From Paenibacillus kyungheensis (GTDB lineage: Bacteria; Bacillota; Bacilli; Paenibacillales; Paenibacillaceae): 64,000 nt of DNA. The notes under the pieces were generated by a model. It ran no database searches. It was not told where the DNA came from and saw nothing but the letters and a program-made list of their open reading frames with translations. Below are positions 1 through 7,713 of the stretch, in pieces. A program made the translations under genes and the position numbers. Numbering within the stretch: position 1 is the stretch's first letter; the number at the start of each line of letters is the position of its first letter. The stretch covers positions 844,001-908,000 of the forward strand of contig NZ_CP117416.1 in the NCBI RefSeq assembly GCF_028606985.1. Direction: 5' to 3'.

Positions 1-679
1 CTCTACTGCATTAAGCCTTATATCCGTTGAACTTGAGGTTGAATACGATAACATAAATATTAATGGGAAAAATGTATTTGTAATGAAATTGAAGAATAGT
101 TCCAAATCTCTTTCTATAAATTTTATAAAAGACCTTGGCTCGCAAGAAGCTTTTGTCAAAAACCTTGTTTTGGCTTGTGTCAACTTACAAGCAAGAAAAC
201 ATTATTCTGATGCAAGTGAAGACGAGCGGAATGATTATATTGGTGATATACTTGCAGCCATCGGTTATGACATAAAAGATCAAACTAGACGAGGAAGTTC
301 TTCGTCGGGCAAAGGTTCTGGTGAGCTTGATATATTCGTGTCAAAAGACAGACTACCGTTTACTGTCATTGAAGCAATGAATCTTAATTCTTTAAGTACA
401 AACTACATTAACGAGCATTTGGATAAGATTTTTTTATACGATACTTCAGGTAATAAATTCAATGTATGCCTGTCTTACGTCAAAATCGCCGACTTCAATT
501 CATTCTGGGAAAGATATTCTGAGCATGTGACGAATCATAGCTATCCTGCACCTTTGCTTTCAACAGATGCAAGTATTGATGATGAATATGGGTATTCAGA
601 ATTAAGAATAATGAAGACCAGTCACAGTCGTTCAGGTAGAACAGTTGGCTTGTATCATATTTGTGTCAGAATTCATTGA
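1..679 (+). CDS. 5'-truncated protein with a PD-(D/E)XK-nuclease-like C-terminal segment
   Basis: The reading frame is open from base 2 to the stop at 677-679, so the gene begins outside the window; the ATG at 83 has no ribosome binding site and is probably internal. The visible part ends with a segment GSGELDIFV...FTVIEAMNL followed by an INEHLDKIFLYD helix. The GELDI and (F/T)VIEA pair, about 14 residues apart, resembles the D...ExK core of restriction-endonuclease-like domains, although the final lysine is replaced by methionine. Such C-terminal domains occur in large bacterial NTPase or defence-type proteins, so this may be the tail of one. The missing N-terminus prevents a firm call. A hairpin at 719-755 and a clear terminator at 781-807 end the unit. 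Confidence 0.6.
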   Translation, partial: STALSLISVELEVEYDNININGKNVFVMKLKNSSKSLSINFIKDLGSQEAFVKNLVLACVNLQARKHYSDASEDERNDYIGDILAAIGYDIKDQTRRGSSSSGKGSGELDIFVSKDRLPFTVIEAMNLNSLSTNYINEHLDKIFLYDTSGNKFNVCLSYVKIADFNSFWERYSEHVTNHSYPAPLLSTDASIDDEYGYSELRIMKTSHSRSGRTVGLYHICVRIH

Positions 680-718
680 TTTATATTATTCTCAATACCT
701 ATTAGTCTAACTTTAAAT

Positions 719-755
719 AACAATTAAGTAAGCTCATGAGACTTACTTAATTGTT
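719..755. repeat. Perfect 14-bp inverted repeat after the truncated gene
   Basis: AACAATTAAGTAAG at 719-732 is followed by a 9-base loop and its exact complement at 742-755. There is only a weak T run after it, so it is either a transcript-stabilising hairpin or part of a double terminator with the hairpin at 781-807. Confidence 0.6.
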
Positions 756-780
756 ATTAAAAATCTATTGTGAAAATAGT

Positions 781-807
781 AAAGAGAGGAATACCTCTCT
801 TTTTTTT
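781..807 (+). terminator. Intrinsic terminator
   Basis: AAAGAGAGG, a 4-base loop and CCTCTCTTT are followed by an uninterrupted T run to 807. It closes the unit that enters from the left edge. Confidence 0.85.
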
Positions 808-971
808 GCATAATCTAGTATAATAGCTTTTAGGTTAATGAACTTATTTCGCAAAAATGATATTGTACAATACGTATTCTTATTTAACTATCGCATGAAA
901 TTTTGAGGTGGAATTCCTAATCAATATAGGATGAAGCTGATCCTTCATATAGAACGAAAGGATTTTTTAAA

Positions 972-1952
972 ATGACAGACAATTTTTGGCGTGATTTACC
1001 GAAGCCGTTTTTTATACTGGCTCCGATGGAGGATGTGACGGATGTGGTGTTTCGTCATGTCGTGAGTGAGGCGGCTAGACCGGATGTGTTTTTTACGGAG
1101 TTTGCGAATTCGGAGAGTTATTGTCATCCTGAAGGGCATCATAGTGTGCGTGGGCGGTTAATGTTTACCGAGGATGAACAGCCGATCGTGGCTCATATTT
1201 GGGGAGATAAGCCTGAATTTTTTCGGCAGATGAGTATCGGTATGGCAGAGCAAGGCTTCAAAGGGATCGATATCAATATGGGTTGTCCTGTACCGAATGT
1301 AGCCGAAAATGGCAAAGGAAGCGGGCTGATCTGTCGTCCTGAACTGGCAGGAGAGATTATTCAAGCAGCCAAAGCAGGCGGTCTGCCTGTCAGTGTCAAA
1401 ACACGTCTTGGATTTGCAGAAGTGGACGAGTGGCGAGATTGGCTTACCCATATTTTCAAGCAAGATATTGTGAATCTGTCGATTCATTTGCGTACGAGAG
1501 ATGAAATGAGCAAAGTGCCTGCACACTGGGAACTGATTCCAGAGATCAAAAAGCTTCGCGATGAAATTGCACCGCATACGCTACTTACGATCAACGGAGA
1601 TATCGCTGATCGGGAAGCTGGTTTGAAATTAGTGAAGCAGTACGGTGTAGATGGTGTGATGATCGGGCGCGGAATATTCAGTAATCCTTTTGCGTTTGAA
1701 CAAGAGTCCAGAGAACATAGCAGTACGCAACTACTGGATCTACTCAGAATACACATGGATCTGCATGATAAATATTCTGAAATTGAACCTCGTTCGTTCA
1801 AGCCACTTCCTCGCTTTTTCAAGATTTACGTTCGTGGATTTCGTGGAGCCAGTGAGTTAAGAAATGAATTGATGAGCGCTAAGAATACTAATGAAGTGCG
1901 AGCATTACTTGATGAATTTACAGCGAAGCAAGTAGATAGCGTGGAAGTATAG
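972..1952 (+). CDS. dus: tRNA-dihydrouridine synthase (Dus family)
   Basis: A 326-residue FMN enzyme that reduces uridine to dihydrouridine in tRNA using NAD(P)H. The TIM-barrel begins with [12 protein letters not shown] (residues 13-24, FMN binding). The catalytic cysteine is Cys105 in [17 protein letters not shown] (141-147), the IHLRTR segment with His172, INGDI (207-211) and MIGRGIF (230-236) supply the remaining FMN and phosphate contacts. The usual GxGAAL loop after the catalytic cysteine reads GSGLIC, which suggests one of the divergent Dus subgroups rather than classic DusB. The start is supported by GAAAGGA upstream. The gene stands alone, followed by a hairpin at 2028-2063. The family call is secure; which uridine it modifies is not readable from sequence. 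Confidence 0.93.
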   Translation: MTDNFWRDLPKPFFILAPMEDVTDVVFRHVVSEAARPDVFFTEFANSESYCHPEGHHSVRGRLMFTEDEQPIVAHIWGDKPEFFRQMSIGMAEQGFKGIDINMGCPVPNVAENGKGSGLICRPELAGEIIQAAKAGGLPVSVKTRLGFAEVDEWRDWLTHIFKQDIVNLSIHLRTRDEMSKVPAHWELIPEIKKLRDEIAPHTLLTINGDIADREAGLKLVKQYGVDGVMIGRGIFSNPFAFEQESREHSSTQLLDLLRIHMDLHDKYSEIEPRSFKPLPRFFKIYVRGFRGASELRNELMSAKNTNEVRALLDEFTAKQVDSVEV

Positions 1953-2027
1953 TAGAAATATAGTGATAGAAGAATTTTTTTGAATATCGTATGCAGACAT
2001 TTTAGTATGTAGTGTAGATATACAAAT

Positions 2028-2063
2028 AAAGCCTGACAGCCATTCAACTGGTCGTCAGGCTTT
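2028..2063 (+). terminator. Hairpin between dus and the next gene
   Basis: AAAGCCTGAC (2028-2037) pairs perfectly with GTCAGGCTTT (2054-2063), with a further CCA/TGG pair in the loop. It lacks a long T tract and lies only about 10 bases before the next ribosome binding site, so it may act as a partial terminator or as a leader hairpin. Confidence 0.6.
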
Positions 2064-2081
2064 CACAATATAGGAGGAACT

Positions 2082-2642
2082 ATGTCCTGGAGTAAATTAA
2101 AGCAAAATTTAGAAGGTTTTCTCGCTCCATCACTACAAGGAAAAGTAGAATACCGCGCAACCAGTTATAGCTATCTGACCGGCAAATCAGGCAACTGTTA
2201 TATAACGGTAGATAAGAAGAACATCTTTAATATGAACGACAAAACCAGTCCAATCACTTGGTACCAGAGTGAAATAGAAATCAAAAATGATCCCAATCTG
2301 CGTATTCCTGTCAGCATAGAGGAGATCGAAGCCCTTCGTAAAGAAACCAATGGAGCTGTTCCCGAAGATCGTCTTCACGTCATGGCACGTAATCGCAAAA
2401 TGAACGGGCTTGCCAAAGAACTGTTATCTGCGCAGACTGCACTTAGTAAATCGAACTTTACAGCGACCGCGACCAAATTCTTAGCCACACCGATTGATGA
2501 GAGTCTGGAAAGTCAGGATATCTTACTGAATATTTTGGCTTTGATGGATCGGAGAGTAGGGAAAAAGCGAATTTTGAGCATGTCAGACAGTGTTAAATTA
2601 AAGCATCCTATTGTGCAGTATTTCCACGAGTTGCGCCTTTAG
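2082..2642 (+). CDS. SF0329-type protein of unknown function
   Basis: A 186-residue soluble protein without signal peptide or membrane segment. The opening MSWSKLKQNLEGFLAP and the YRATSYSYL...CYITVDKKNI block are the recognisable signature of the SF0329 family, which is widespread in bacilli and has no assigned function. The start has an excellent TAGGAGGA ribosome binding site 7 bases upstream. The C-terminal half is helical and ends with IVQYFHELRL. The gene is monocistronic, with a hairpin on its left (2028-2063) and a terminator on its right (2688-2729). The family recognition comes from memory of the motif, not a database search. Confidence 0.8.
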   Translation: MSWSKLKQNLEGFLAPSLQGKVEYRATSYSYLTGKSGNCYITVDKKNIFNMNDKTSPITWYQSEIEIKNDPNLRIPVSIEEIEALRKETNGAVPEDRLHVMARNRKMNGLAKELLSAQTALSKSNFTATATKFLATPIDESLESQDILLNILALMDRRVGKKRILSMSDSVKLKHPIVQYFHELRL

Positions 2643-2687
2643 ACATGACTATGTTTTTTGAATTTTGCCTGAAAATAAACGGCATTA

Positions 2688-2729
2688 AAAAAGCCACTTT
2701 ACGCATTTATCGTAGAGTGGCTCTTTTTT
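2688..2729 (+). terminator. Intrinsic terminator
   Basis: AGCCACTTTACG (2692-2703) pairs with CGTAGAGTGGCT (2711-2722) with one G-T wobble, followed by a T run. Confidence 0.85.
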
Positions 2730-2813
2730 ATACACATCCGAATTGTTCACTTTAAAAGAAATAGATAAAACAACATTATACAAAAGCAAGAAAGCAGAGA
2801 GGAATAAGAGGCC

Positions 2814-3755
2814 TTAATCAAGTGCTACAAAACATCTGACTTCTTCTCCTTCTGTATAAAATCCTACCGATTCATACAAACGTAACGCCGATTGATTAGT
2901 CGTCAAAACTGTAAGGTTAGCAAAAGGAAGTTGATGATCTCGAAGATAAGTTAAAGCTTTTGTCAGTAAGAACTTTGCAATTCCTCGATTACGCCAGGAT
3001 TCACGTACAAATACATCTTCGATCACACCATGACCTTCTTCTTGCCATACCATCAATCCACCCAATATGGTTGAAGATTGTTTGACAATCATAGATGTCC
3101 ATAAAGCGTTACTTTTATGTTCAGACAATGCTGTTAATCCTAATGGAGCTTCAGGCCAAATTTCAGTATCTATTTCAAGATACTCTTTTTCTTCACTAGG
3201 GGTATTCATGTTCCAATAGGAAAATCCCAACTCTTCGGATAATTTCAATTCAAGTATAGGTTGAGTCAAATCTCTTGTCATATGATACAAGCTATTTAAA
3301 GGATGATATCCTTTTTGAATAAAAAATCGATTATTCGCTGTTTCTTTGGAATCATTGCCTACGCAAAGGATAGTTTTGTACTCTTGAGGTAATGTTGCTT
3401 TTAATTCCATCGCTCTTTTGAAAAGATAGTTGTATACCTCATCTAACAAGATATAATCATGTTGTCTTTCTGATATAGTTTTAAGATTTATGTAGATAGA
3501 ATGCTTATTCTTTTCTGTACAACCTGTAGATACAATGCTAATAATACTCACTTGCCCTTTGGCGACTATTTTTCCATGTTCAAAAGCACAATAAACGTTA
3601 CTCCAATTATTTTCATCTCCCACCCACCAAAATATTGCATCTTCTATCGTTTTAACTGATTTGTATAACTCTTCGAGCAATGGCATGTCTTGCTGCTGAA
3701 AATGACGTATTATTCGTTCGGATGATTGGTTCAAATTAGTGCCCCTTTCAATCAT
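2814..3755 (-). CDS. GNAT-family N-acetyltransferase with two GNAT-like halves
   Basis: About 313 residues, roughly twice the size of a simple GNAT. The C-terminal half carries the acetyl-CoA pyrophosphate loop in VIEDVFVRESWRNRGIAKFLL (RxxGxA type), then NQSALRLYESVGFYTEGE, the usual final GNAT motif. The N-terminal half looks like a second, degenerate GNAT fold without a clear RxxGxG/A loop. The ATG at 3755 has no ribosome binding site; a TTG at 3734 (codon 8) is preceded by GAAAGGGG at good spacing and is the more likely true start. The substrate is unknown. Convergent with the upstream SF0329-type gene. Confidence 0.85.
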   Translation of the reverse strand: MIERGTNLNQSSERIIRHFQQQDMPLLEELYKSVKTIEDAIFWWVGDENNWSNVYCAFEHGKIVAKGQVSIISIVSTGCTEKNKHSIYINLKTISERQHDYILLDEVYNYLFKRAMELKATLPQEYKTILCVGNDSKETANNRFFIQKGYHPLNSLYHMTRDLTQPILELKLSEELGFSYWNMNTPSEEKEYLEIDTEIWPEAPLGLTALSEHKSNALWTSMIVKQSSTILGGLMVWQEEGHGVIEDVFVRESWRNRGIAKFLLTKALTYLRDHQLPFANLTVLTTNQSALRLYESVGFYTEGEEVRCFVALD

Positions 3756-3967
3756 AAAGAACTTTGAATGTTATAAAGATAATGACGTGAATTACTATTA
3801 ATATCTATACTTTTAGTGAGTCTTAAATCATTTTTTAGCCCTCCTTCATCTATAATAAATTAACTTAACATTAAAAGTATAAAATGTAAAAAAAGTATAT
3901 TTTAACTATAGATGCAGGTGGTATTACTTGATGTTCATTCACCTACTCATTTATTTGGAAATGACCG

Positions 3968-4203
3968 CTAAGAAATAAATACTTTCCAATAATCCCAAGC
4001 CTTTAAATAGTCTTTGAGATCATGAGGATGAACGTTAACACAGACTCCTATTCTGCAATAAAGTTGAAGAATGATTTCTTCGATAAGTCTGGATTTTTCG
4101 ATAGATGGATCATGTAGTAGATCGAAAGCAGTACATATTGGTGATCATAAGAAAACCTTTTATAGAGAAAATCAAAATATTTCATATTATACTTGCGAAT
4201 CAT
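3968..4203 (-). pseudogene. Frameshifted small gene of unknown function
   Basis: On the minus strand an ATG at 4203 starts a frame reading MIRKYNMKYFDFLYKRF then YDHQYVLLS, which soon becomes nonsense. The adjacent frame continues sensibly as LLHDPSIEKSRLIEEI, then LYCRIGVCVNVHPHDLKDYL, ending KAWDYWKVFIS and TAG at 3968-3970. The two parts join near 4120-4130 into one soluble protein of about 72-78 residues if a single frameshift is corrected. GGAG lies about 16 bases before the ATG. I do not recognise the family; its size and acidic, aromatic-rich character would fit an orphan immunity-type protein, but that is speculation. The rest of 3756-4432 shows no other gene. Confidence 0.55.
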
Positions 4204-4432
4204 AATCTAATGTTAACAACTCCTTATTATTAGAAGACAAGATATAGTTTACTCTATCTCTTTTTTTTATCTACTGTAATCCTATATCTATTCCTTAAAA
4301 CACAGCAAATACCGTATAATTACCCTACTCTAGACTCAAGACCAACTCGTCAAAGAACTCTAATATAGAGTAGACCATATGTACATACATAAACAGACAA
4401 ACAAATAGGTCAAATAATCAGTCGGGGGAATT

Positions 4433-5431
4433 ATGATTTTGCGAAAATTATCTTTTATTATTACCAGTATCCTGCTAGTTACAGCATTGTCTGCTTGTTC
4501 GGGCATGACCTCTAGTATCAATCAGACCGGTTCAGGTATGAACAAAGGCGAGAGCCAAAAAATTGAAAAATACAATTCTTATGTCATGCTTAACAACTTG
4601 ATGACAGGTAGAATCAATGAGGTGTTGCTTCATTACTTTGAGAAGTTTGGTACCGAGAAGAAGCCTGTTATTGAGAAGAACCTGAGCTTTATCATGCTGG
4701 ATGTTCCGGCATCACAGCGAGAAGTGATTGATCAAGCACAAGGTTATACGACAAGCCAGCCTGCTTTTGCGAGTGCAGACGCTACAGTGACCCAACTAAC
4801 ACCAGTGATCAAAGAGTTATTAGCTGTCCTCGATGAGATGAAAGTCTACTATGATAGCAAAGGTTATGTCGATGATAATTTTGCCAAAGGAAAACAGCTA
4901 CACACCAAGCTGATCAATGCTAATCTGACTTACGAGAAAGCAGCTAAAGCATACTTTAAAGCTTTGCAACAAATGGATGCTGAGCAACGTCTAGCTGATC
5001 TTAAAAATTTTAAAGATTCAGGACAGCAAATTCGGTATAATGCTTTGAAATTCATGATTGATGCTGAAGCGACGGCTATCGAAATGAGTGAGCAAGGGAT
5101 CAATGCCAGTAATGTGCTTGAACTTGATATGAAGAAATTCAAAGCCAAATACGATCTTATGACTGCTGACTTGAATACACTTGTGACTCTTTCCAAAGAC
5201 CAGCAACAGATTCAAAAAGAAGGCATGAACAGTTTCAGTATTGAAAATTACGTTCATTCTGCTACAGAAGCCAAAGCCGCAGCTTCCAAAATTATTGAAC
5301 GTATCAATAAAAAAGAACCGGTATCTGATTCCGATCTAAGCGGTCAGTTTTTGGATACAACAGACGGAACTCCAGAGAATTTTAACTATCTGCTTAGCAA
5401 AGCGATTGAGCGATATAATGAAATCAACTAA
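4433..5431 (+). CDS. YiiG-like lipoprotein (DUF3829-type)
   Basis: A 332-residue secreted lipoprotein. The N-terminus is a short charged region, a hydrophobic core and a lipobox LSAC with the lipidated Cys at residue 22, predicting attachment to the outer face of the membrane. The mature part is mostly helical, with NSYVMLNNLMTGRINEVL and a later YNALKFMIDAEATAIEM segment, matching the layout of DUF3829/YiiG-type proteins. The start is supported by TCGGGGGAA upstream. Function is unknown. It appears to be transcribed alone; a weak TATAAT at 4315-4320 could be its -10 element. A short palindrome at 5612-5632 follows. Confidence 0.75.
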   Translation: MILRKLSFIITSILLVTALSACSGMTSSINQTGSGMNKGESQKIEKYNSYVMLNNLMTGRINEVLLHYFEKFGTEKKPVIEKNLSFIMLDVPASQREVIDQAQGYTTSQPAFASADATVTQLTPVIKELLAVLDEMKVYYDSKGYVDDNFAKGKQLHTKLINANLTYEKAAKAYFKALQQMDAEQRLADLKNFKDSGQQIRYNALKFMIDAEATAIEMSEQGINASNVLELDMKKFKAKYDLMTADLNTLVTLSKDQQQIQKEGMNSFSIENYVHSATEAKAAASKIIERINKKEPVSDSDLSGQFLDTTDGTPENFNYLLSKAIERYNEIN

Positions 5432-5722
5432 AACGGTCTAGCGACTTGAAGTAGCACAAATGATAATGAACGATGATAAGTCTCAGTCCAAACGTCAGAA
5501 AATCGTTAGTTCAGGTTATCGTACACTAGTGGTTAATCATCTATGATTGCTAAAGCTAACGTAGAACATTGACTTATACAGATTGAAATATCAAAATCTC
5601 CCTTTAAAAGTACACTATAACGGTATAGTTTTTGGAGGGAGGTTACATAGAAGAATAGTTAATAAGTATTAAATATGAAAAAGATATTCAGTAGAAGTAT
5701 ATATTCGAAAGGTAGATGCAAT

Positions 5723-6424
5723 ATGAATACATTTCAATGCCCTTGTTGTGGTTATCTTACACTGGACGAACAAGGAAGACACGATATTTGCTGGCTATGT
5801 AATTGGGAAGATGATGGTCAAAATGATTTGGATGCAGATCAAGTAAAAGGCGGTCCTAATAGAGATTATTCATTAACAGAAGCAAGACATAATTTTAAAA
5901 ACAATTATACAATGTACAGAGAAACAAACTCTGACTCCATTAAAAATCAGAAAAAGCTTCGTATTAAAAAAGATGCAATTCATGAATTTGAGAAATTGCA
6001 AACTTCAAATAATAAATTGGCTTCGCAAATATGGGAAAATATCAATAGGCTTGAACAAGAATTAAATTGTATTTCTTACAAACATGGCATGTACGATAAT
6101 CATATTTTAGAAAATCATAAAGAATTGCTTACATTAATTTATTCTGATGATCCTGATGCTATTGTTAGGGGATTAGTTTCTTTAGCGTTATATGTAGACG
6201 ATCCAGAGTTTATCCAAGATACGATAATTCAATACAGGCAGCATCCTCATGATAATGTAAAAGGAATCGCGATCTTATGTTTTGGTCATCTGGCACGCCG
6301 ATTCGGAAAATTAGATAAAGAATTAGTATTGCCTATTGTACAGGCTGGATTGCAAGATGAGAGTGAAATTGTAAGAGGTCATGCTGATTCCGCATTGGAT
6401 GATATTAAAATGTTTGCTCTTTAA
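5723..6424 (+). CDS. CPCC cysteine-rich domain fused to a HEAT-repeat domain
   Basis: About 233 residues from the ATG at 5723, chosen because AAAGG lies about 10 bases upstream; an in-frame ATG at 5675 has no ribosome binding site. Residues 1-65 are a CPCC-type cysteine-rich domain: CPCCGYLTLDE, then ICWLCNWEDDGQ with an N-D-L-D pattern and SLTEARHNF, probably a zinc-binding fold. The middle is a helical linker. The last 100 residues contain HEAT-like repeats (DAIVRGLVSLALY, NVKGIAILCFGHLAR, EIVRGHADSALDDI). CPCC domains are usually free-standing proteins, so the fusion is unusual. The next small gene (6452) follows 28 bases downstream, suggesting a two-gene unit before that gene was broken. 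Confidence 0.78.
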   Translation: MNTFQCPCCGYLTLDEQGRHDICWLCNWEDDGQNDLDADQVKGGPNRDYSLTEARHNFKNNYTMYRETNSDSIKNQKKLRIKKDAIHEFEKLQTSNNKLASQIWENINRLEQELNCISYKHGMYDNHILENHKELLTLIYSDDPDAIVRGLVSLALYVDDPEFIQDTIIQYRQHPHDNVKGIAILCFGHLARRFGKLDKELVLPIVQAGLQDESEIVRGHADSALDDIKMFAL

Positions 6425-6451
6425 AACAAATTAGATAGACAAGGAGAGTTT

Positions 6452-6672
6452 ATGCCTAATTTGAATGGCAACTTGCGATAGAAGCAGACTATTATTCATT
6501 ATCTGAGCTGAATGAAGATATTGCATTAGGATTTAGAACAGAGAAAGAGGTTATATGCATTCAAAATAAAGCGTATAAGCAAGAGATTATACAATCTAAG
6601 AATGATAAAAATGTATTGTATAGCATTAAAATAGGGGATGTTTGGATCGGAGAGCATAAGACAAATACATAA
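6452..6672 (+). pseudogene. Small hypothetical gene disrupted by a 1-nt deletion near its start
   Basis: A perfect AAGGAG site precedes ATG at 6452, but after MPNLNGNLR the frame stops. The frame one base over reads EWQLAIEADYYSLSELNEDI and continues IALGFRTEKEVICIQNKAYK, ending KIGDVWIGEHKTNT and TAA at 6670-6672. Adding one base after AATTT restores one protein of about 73 residues beginning MPN(F/L)EWQL. The family is not recognised. It directly follows the CPCC-HEAT gene and probably belonged to the same transcript. It could be a sequencing error or a real inactivation. Confidence 0.65.
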
Positions 6673-6711
6673 ATAAATGCTTAAAATCTGAAAATATAGA
6701 ATAATCAAAAA

Positions 6712-6750
6712 AGAACCACTTCGCATACTTTCTGCAAAGTGGCTCTTTTT
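6712..6750. terminator. Bidirectional terminator
   Basis: AGAACCACTTCGCA (6712-6725) pairs with TGCAAAGTGGCTCT (6733-6746) with two wobbles, flanked by A and T runs. It separates convergent genes. Confidence 0.85.
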
Positions 6751-6757
6751 AAATTCC

Positions 6758-7273
6758 TTAACTCTTAGGAGCATTGCTCAAATCTACCGTCTCATTCAAT
6801 CCTGGTTCGGATTTAGGATCAGAAGTTTTGCCGACTGCTTTTTTGAGCAAATGAGTGACCATTTTGATCGCACTTCCACTTTCCCAGTATTCTGCGGTTT
6901 CGGTATGGATTTTGATCAATGTTAGATTCGGATCTTCTGGAGATGTATCCAGAATTTTTTCGATGATTTTATTAAGCATTTCTTTTTTACGAGCAGGATC
7001 ATCGACGAATTCAGCAGTACCACTAATCGATACATAAGACTTGCCCGCATACGATACATTAACACGAGGGTCTTGTAAAATATCTTCGTATTTGGATGTA
7101 TCTTTTTTCGTTAGGAACCATAGATCGCCATCGAATTCGATTTCTTGTGTTTTCATCGGACGGGATACCAGACGTCCTCCCGAAATCGTTGTGAGCATAG
7201 CGGTATCAATATCTTTAATCAGTTCTTTGACCGTTTCAATCGCTTCTGGATCTGTAGTTAAATGTTCAGACAT
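6758..7273 (-). CDS. Pyridoxamine 5'-phosphate oxidase-like general stress protein
   Basis: 171 residues starting at ATG 7273, chosen for the AAAGGTGGG site 7 bases upstream; a GTG four codons earlier overlaps that site. The split-barrel flavin-binding fold is visible in TAMLTTISGGRLVSRPM and GDLWFLTKKDTSKYEDI, followed by DPRVNVSYAGKSYVSISG. This is the pattern of the general stress protein 26 (YdaG) family, which bind a flavin or F420-like cofactor and are SigB-induced in Bacillus. The C-terminal tail after the EYWESGSAIKM segment is charged and probably disordered. Substrate unknown. Monocistronic, convergent with the broken small gene on its left. Confidence 0.85.
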   Translation of the reverse strand: MSEHLTTDPEAIETVKELIKDIDTAMLTTISGGRLVSRPMKTQEIEFDGDLWFLTKKDTSKYEDILQDPRVNVSYAGKSYVSISGTAEFVDDPARKKEMLNKIIEKILDTSPEDPNLTLIKIHTETAEYWESGSAIKMVTHLLKKAVGKTSDPKSEPGLNETVDLSNAPKS

Positions 7274-7448
7274 ATCATTTCCCACCTTTCCTAATCGTTG
7301 AAATGTGTATAAACAACGTTGCTAACCATTACACATAAGTCGATGTAGATAAACGGTAGAGTTACAATCAAAATAGAAAAGAACGATCTCAGCACATGAT
7401 TTACCCACTCTAAGCTATATAGATTGATTAGCACTCAATCGTGATCTA

Positions 7449-7697
7449 ATGATATTTATAGAAATGGATGGATATTTTCAACAAGCTATAATTTACGGCA
7501 AGTATTGTAGTCTGAACGAATTACAACAAATGTATGCTCAAGTTCTTCAAGAAACAACAACGATGAAAGAGGAGATTGAAGTCTTTTGTACATTACATCA
7601 GTTTAATATTGTTGCGTCTACAAAAGAGAGAAAAGTCCATTATGTGATTGATATGGATATTAAACATATTTATATCTCTATATATGAAGCAGAATAA
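7449..7697 (+). CDS. Small hypothetical protein (82 aa)
   Basis: A small acidic ORF with helical content (SLNELQQMYAQVLQETTTM) and a C-terminal strand-rich part (KVHYVIDMDIKHIYISIY). Neither ATG (7449 or 7464) has a recognisable ribosome binding site, which lowers confidence. It lies between divergent and convergent neighbours and nothing overlaps it on the other strand. I do not recognise the family. Confidence 0.4.
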   Translation: MIFIEMDGYFQQAIIYGKYCSLNELQQMYAQVLQETTTMKEEIEVFCTLHQFNIVASTKERKVHYVIDMDIKHIYISIYEAE

Positions 7698-7713
7698 CCA
7701 TCACATCCGTTTC

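Noticed and set aside
1158-1577. Minus-strand frames inside dus and other large genes (for example at 1484-1822, 23244-23777, 37392-37772)
   Set aside because: They lie antisense to well-supported genes, lack ribosome sites, and show no domain-like pattern.
7425-7450. TTAGCACTC, a CIRCE half-site
   Set aside because: The second arm GAGTGCTAA is absent, unlike the complete element before htpG.
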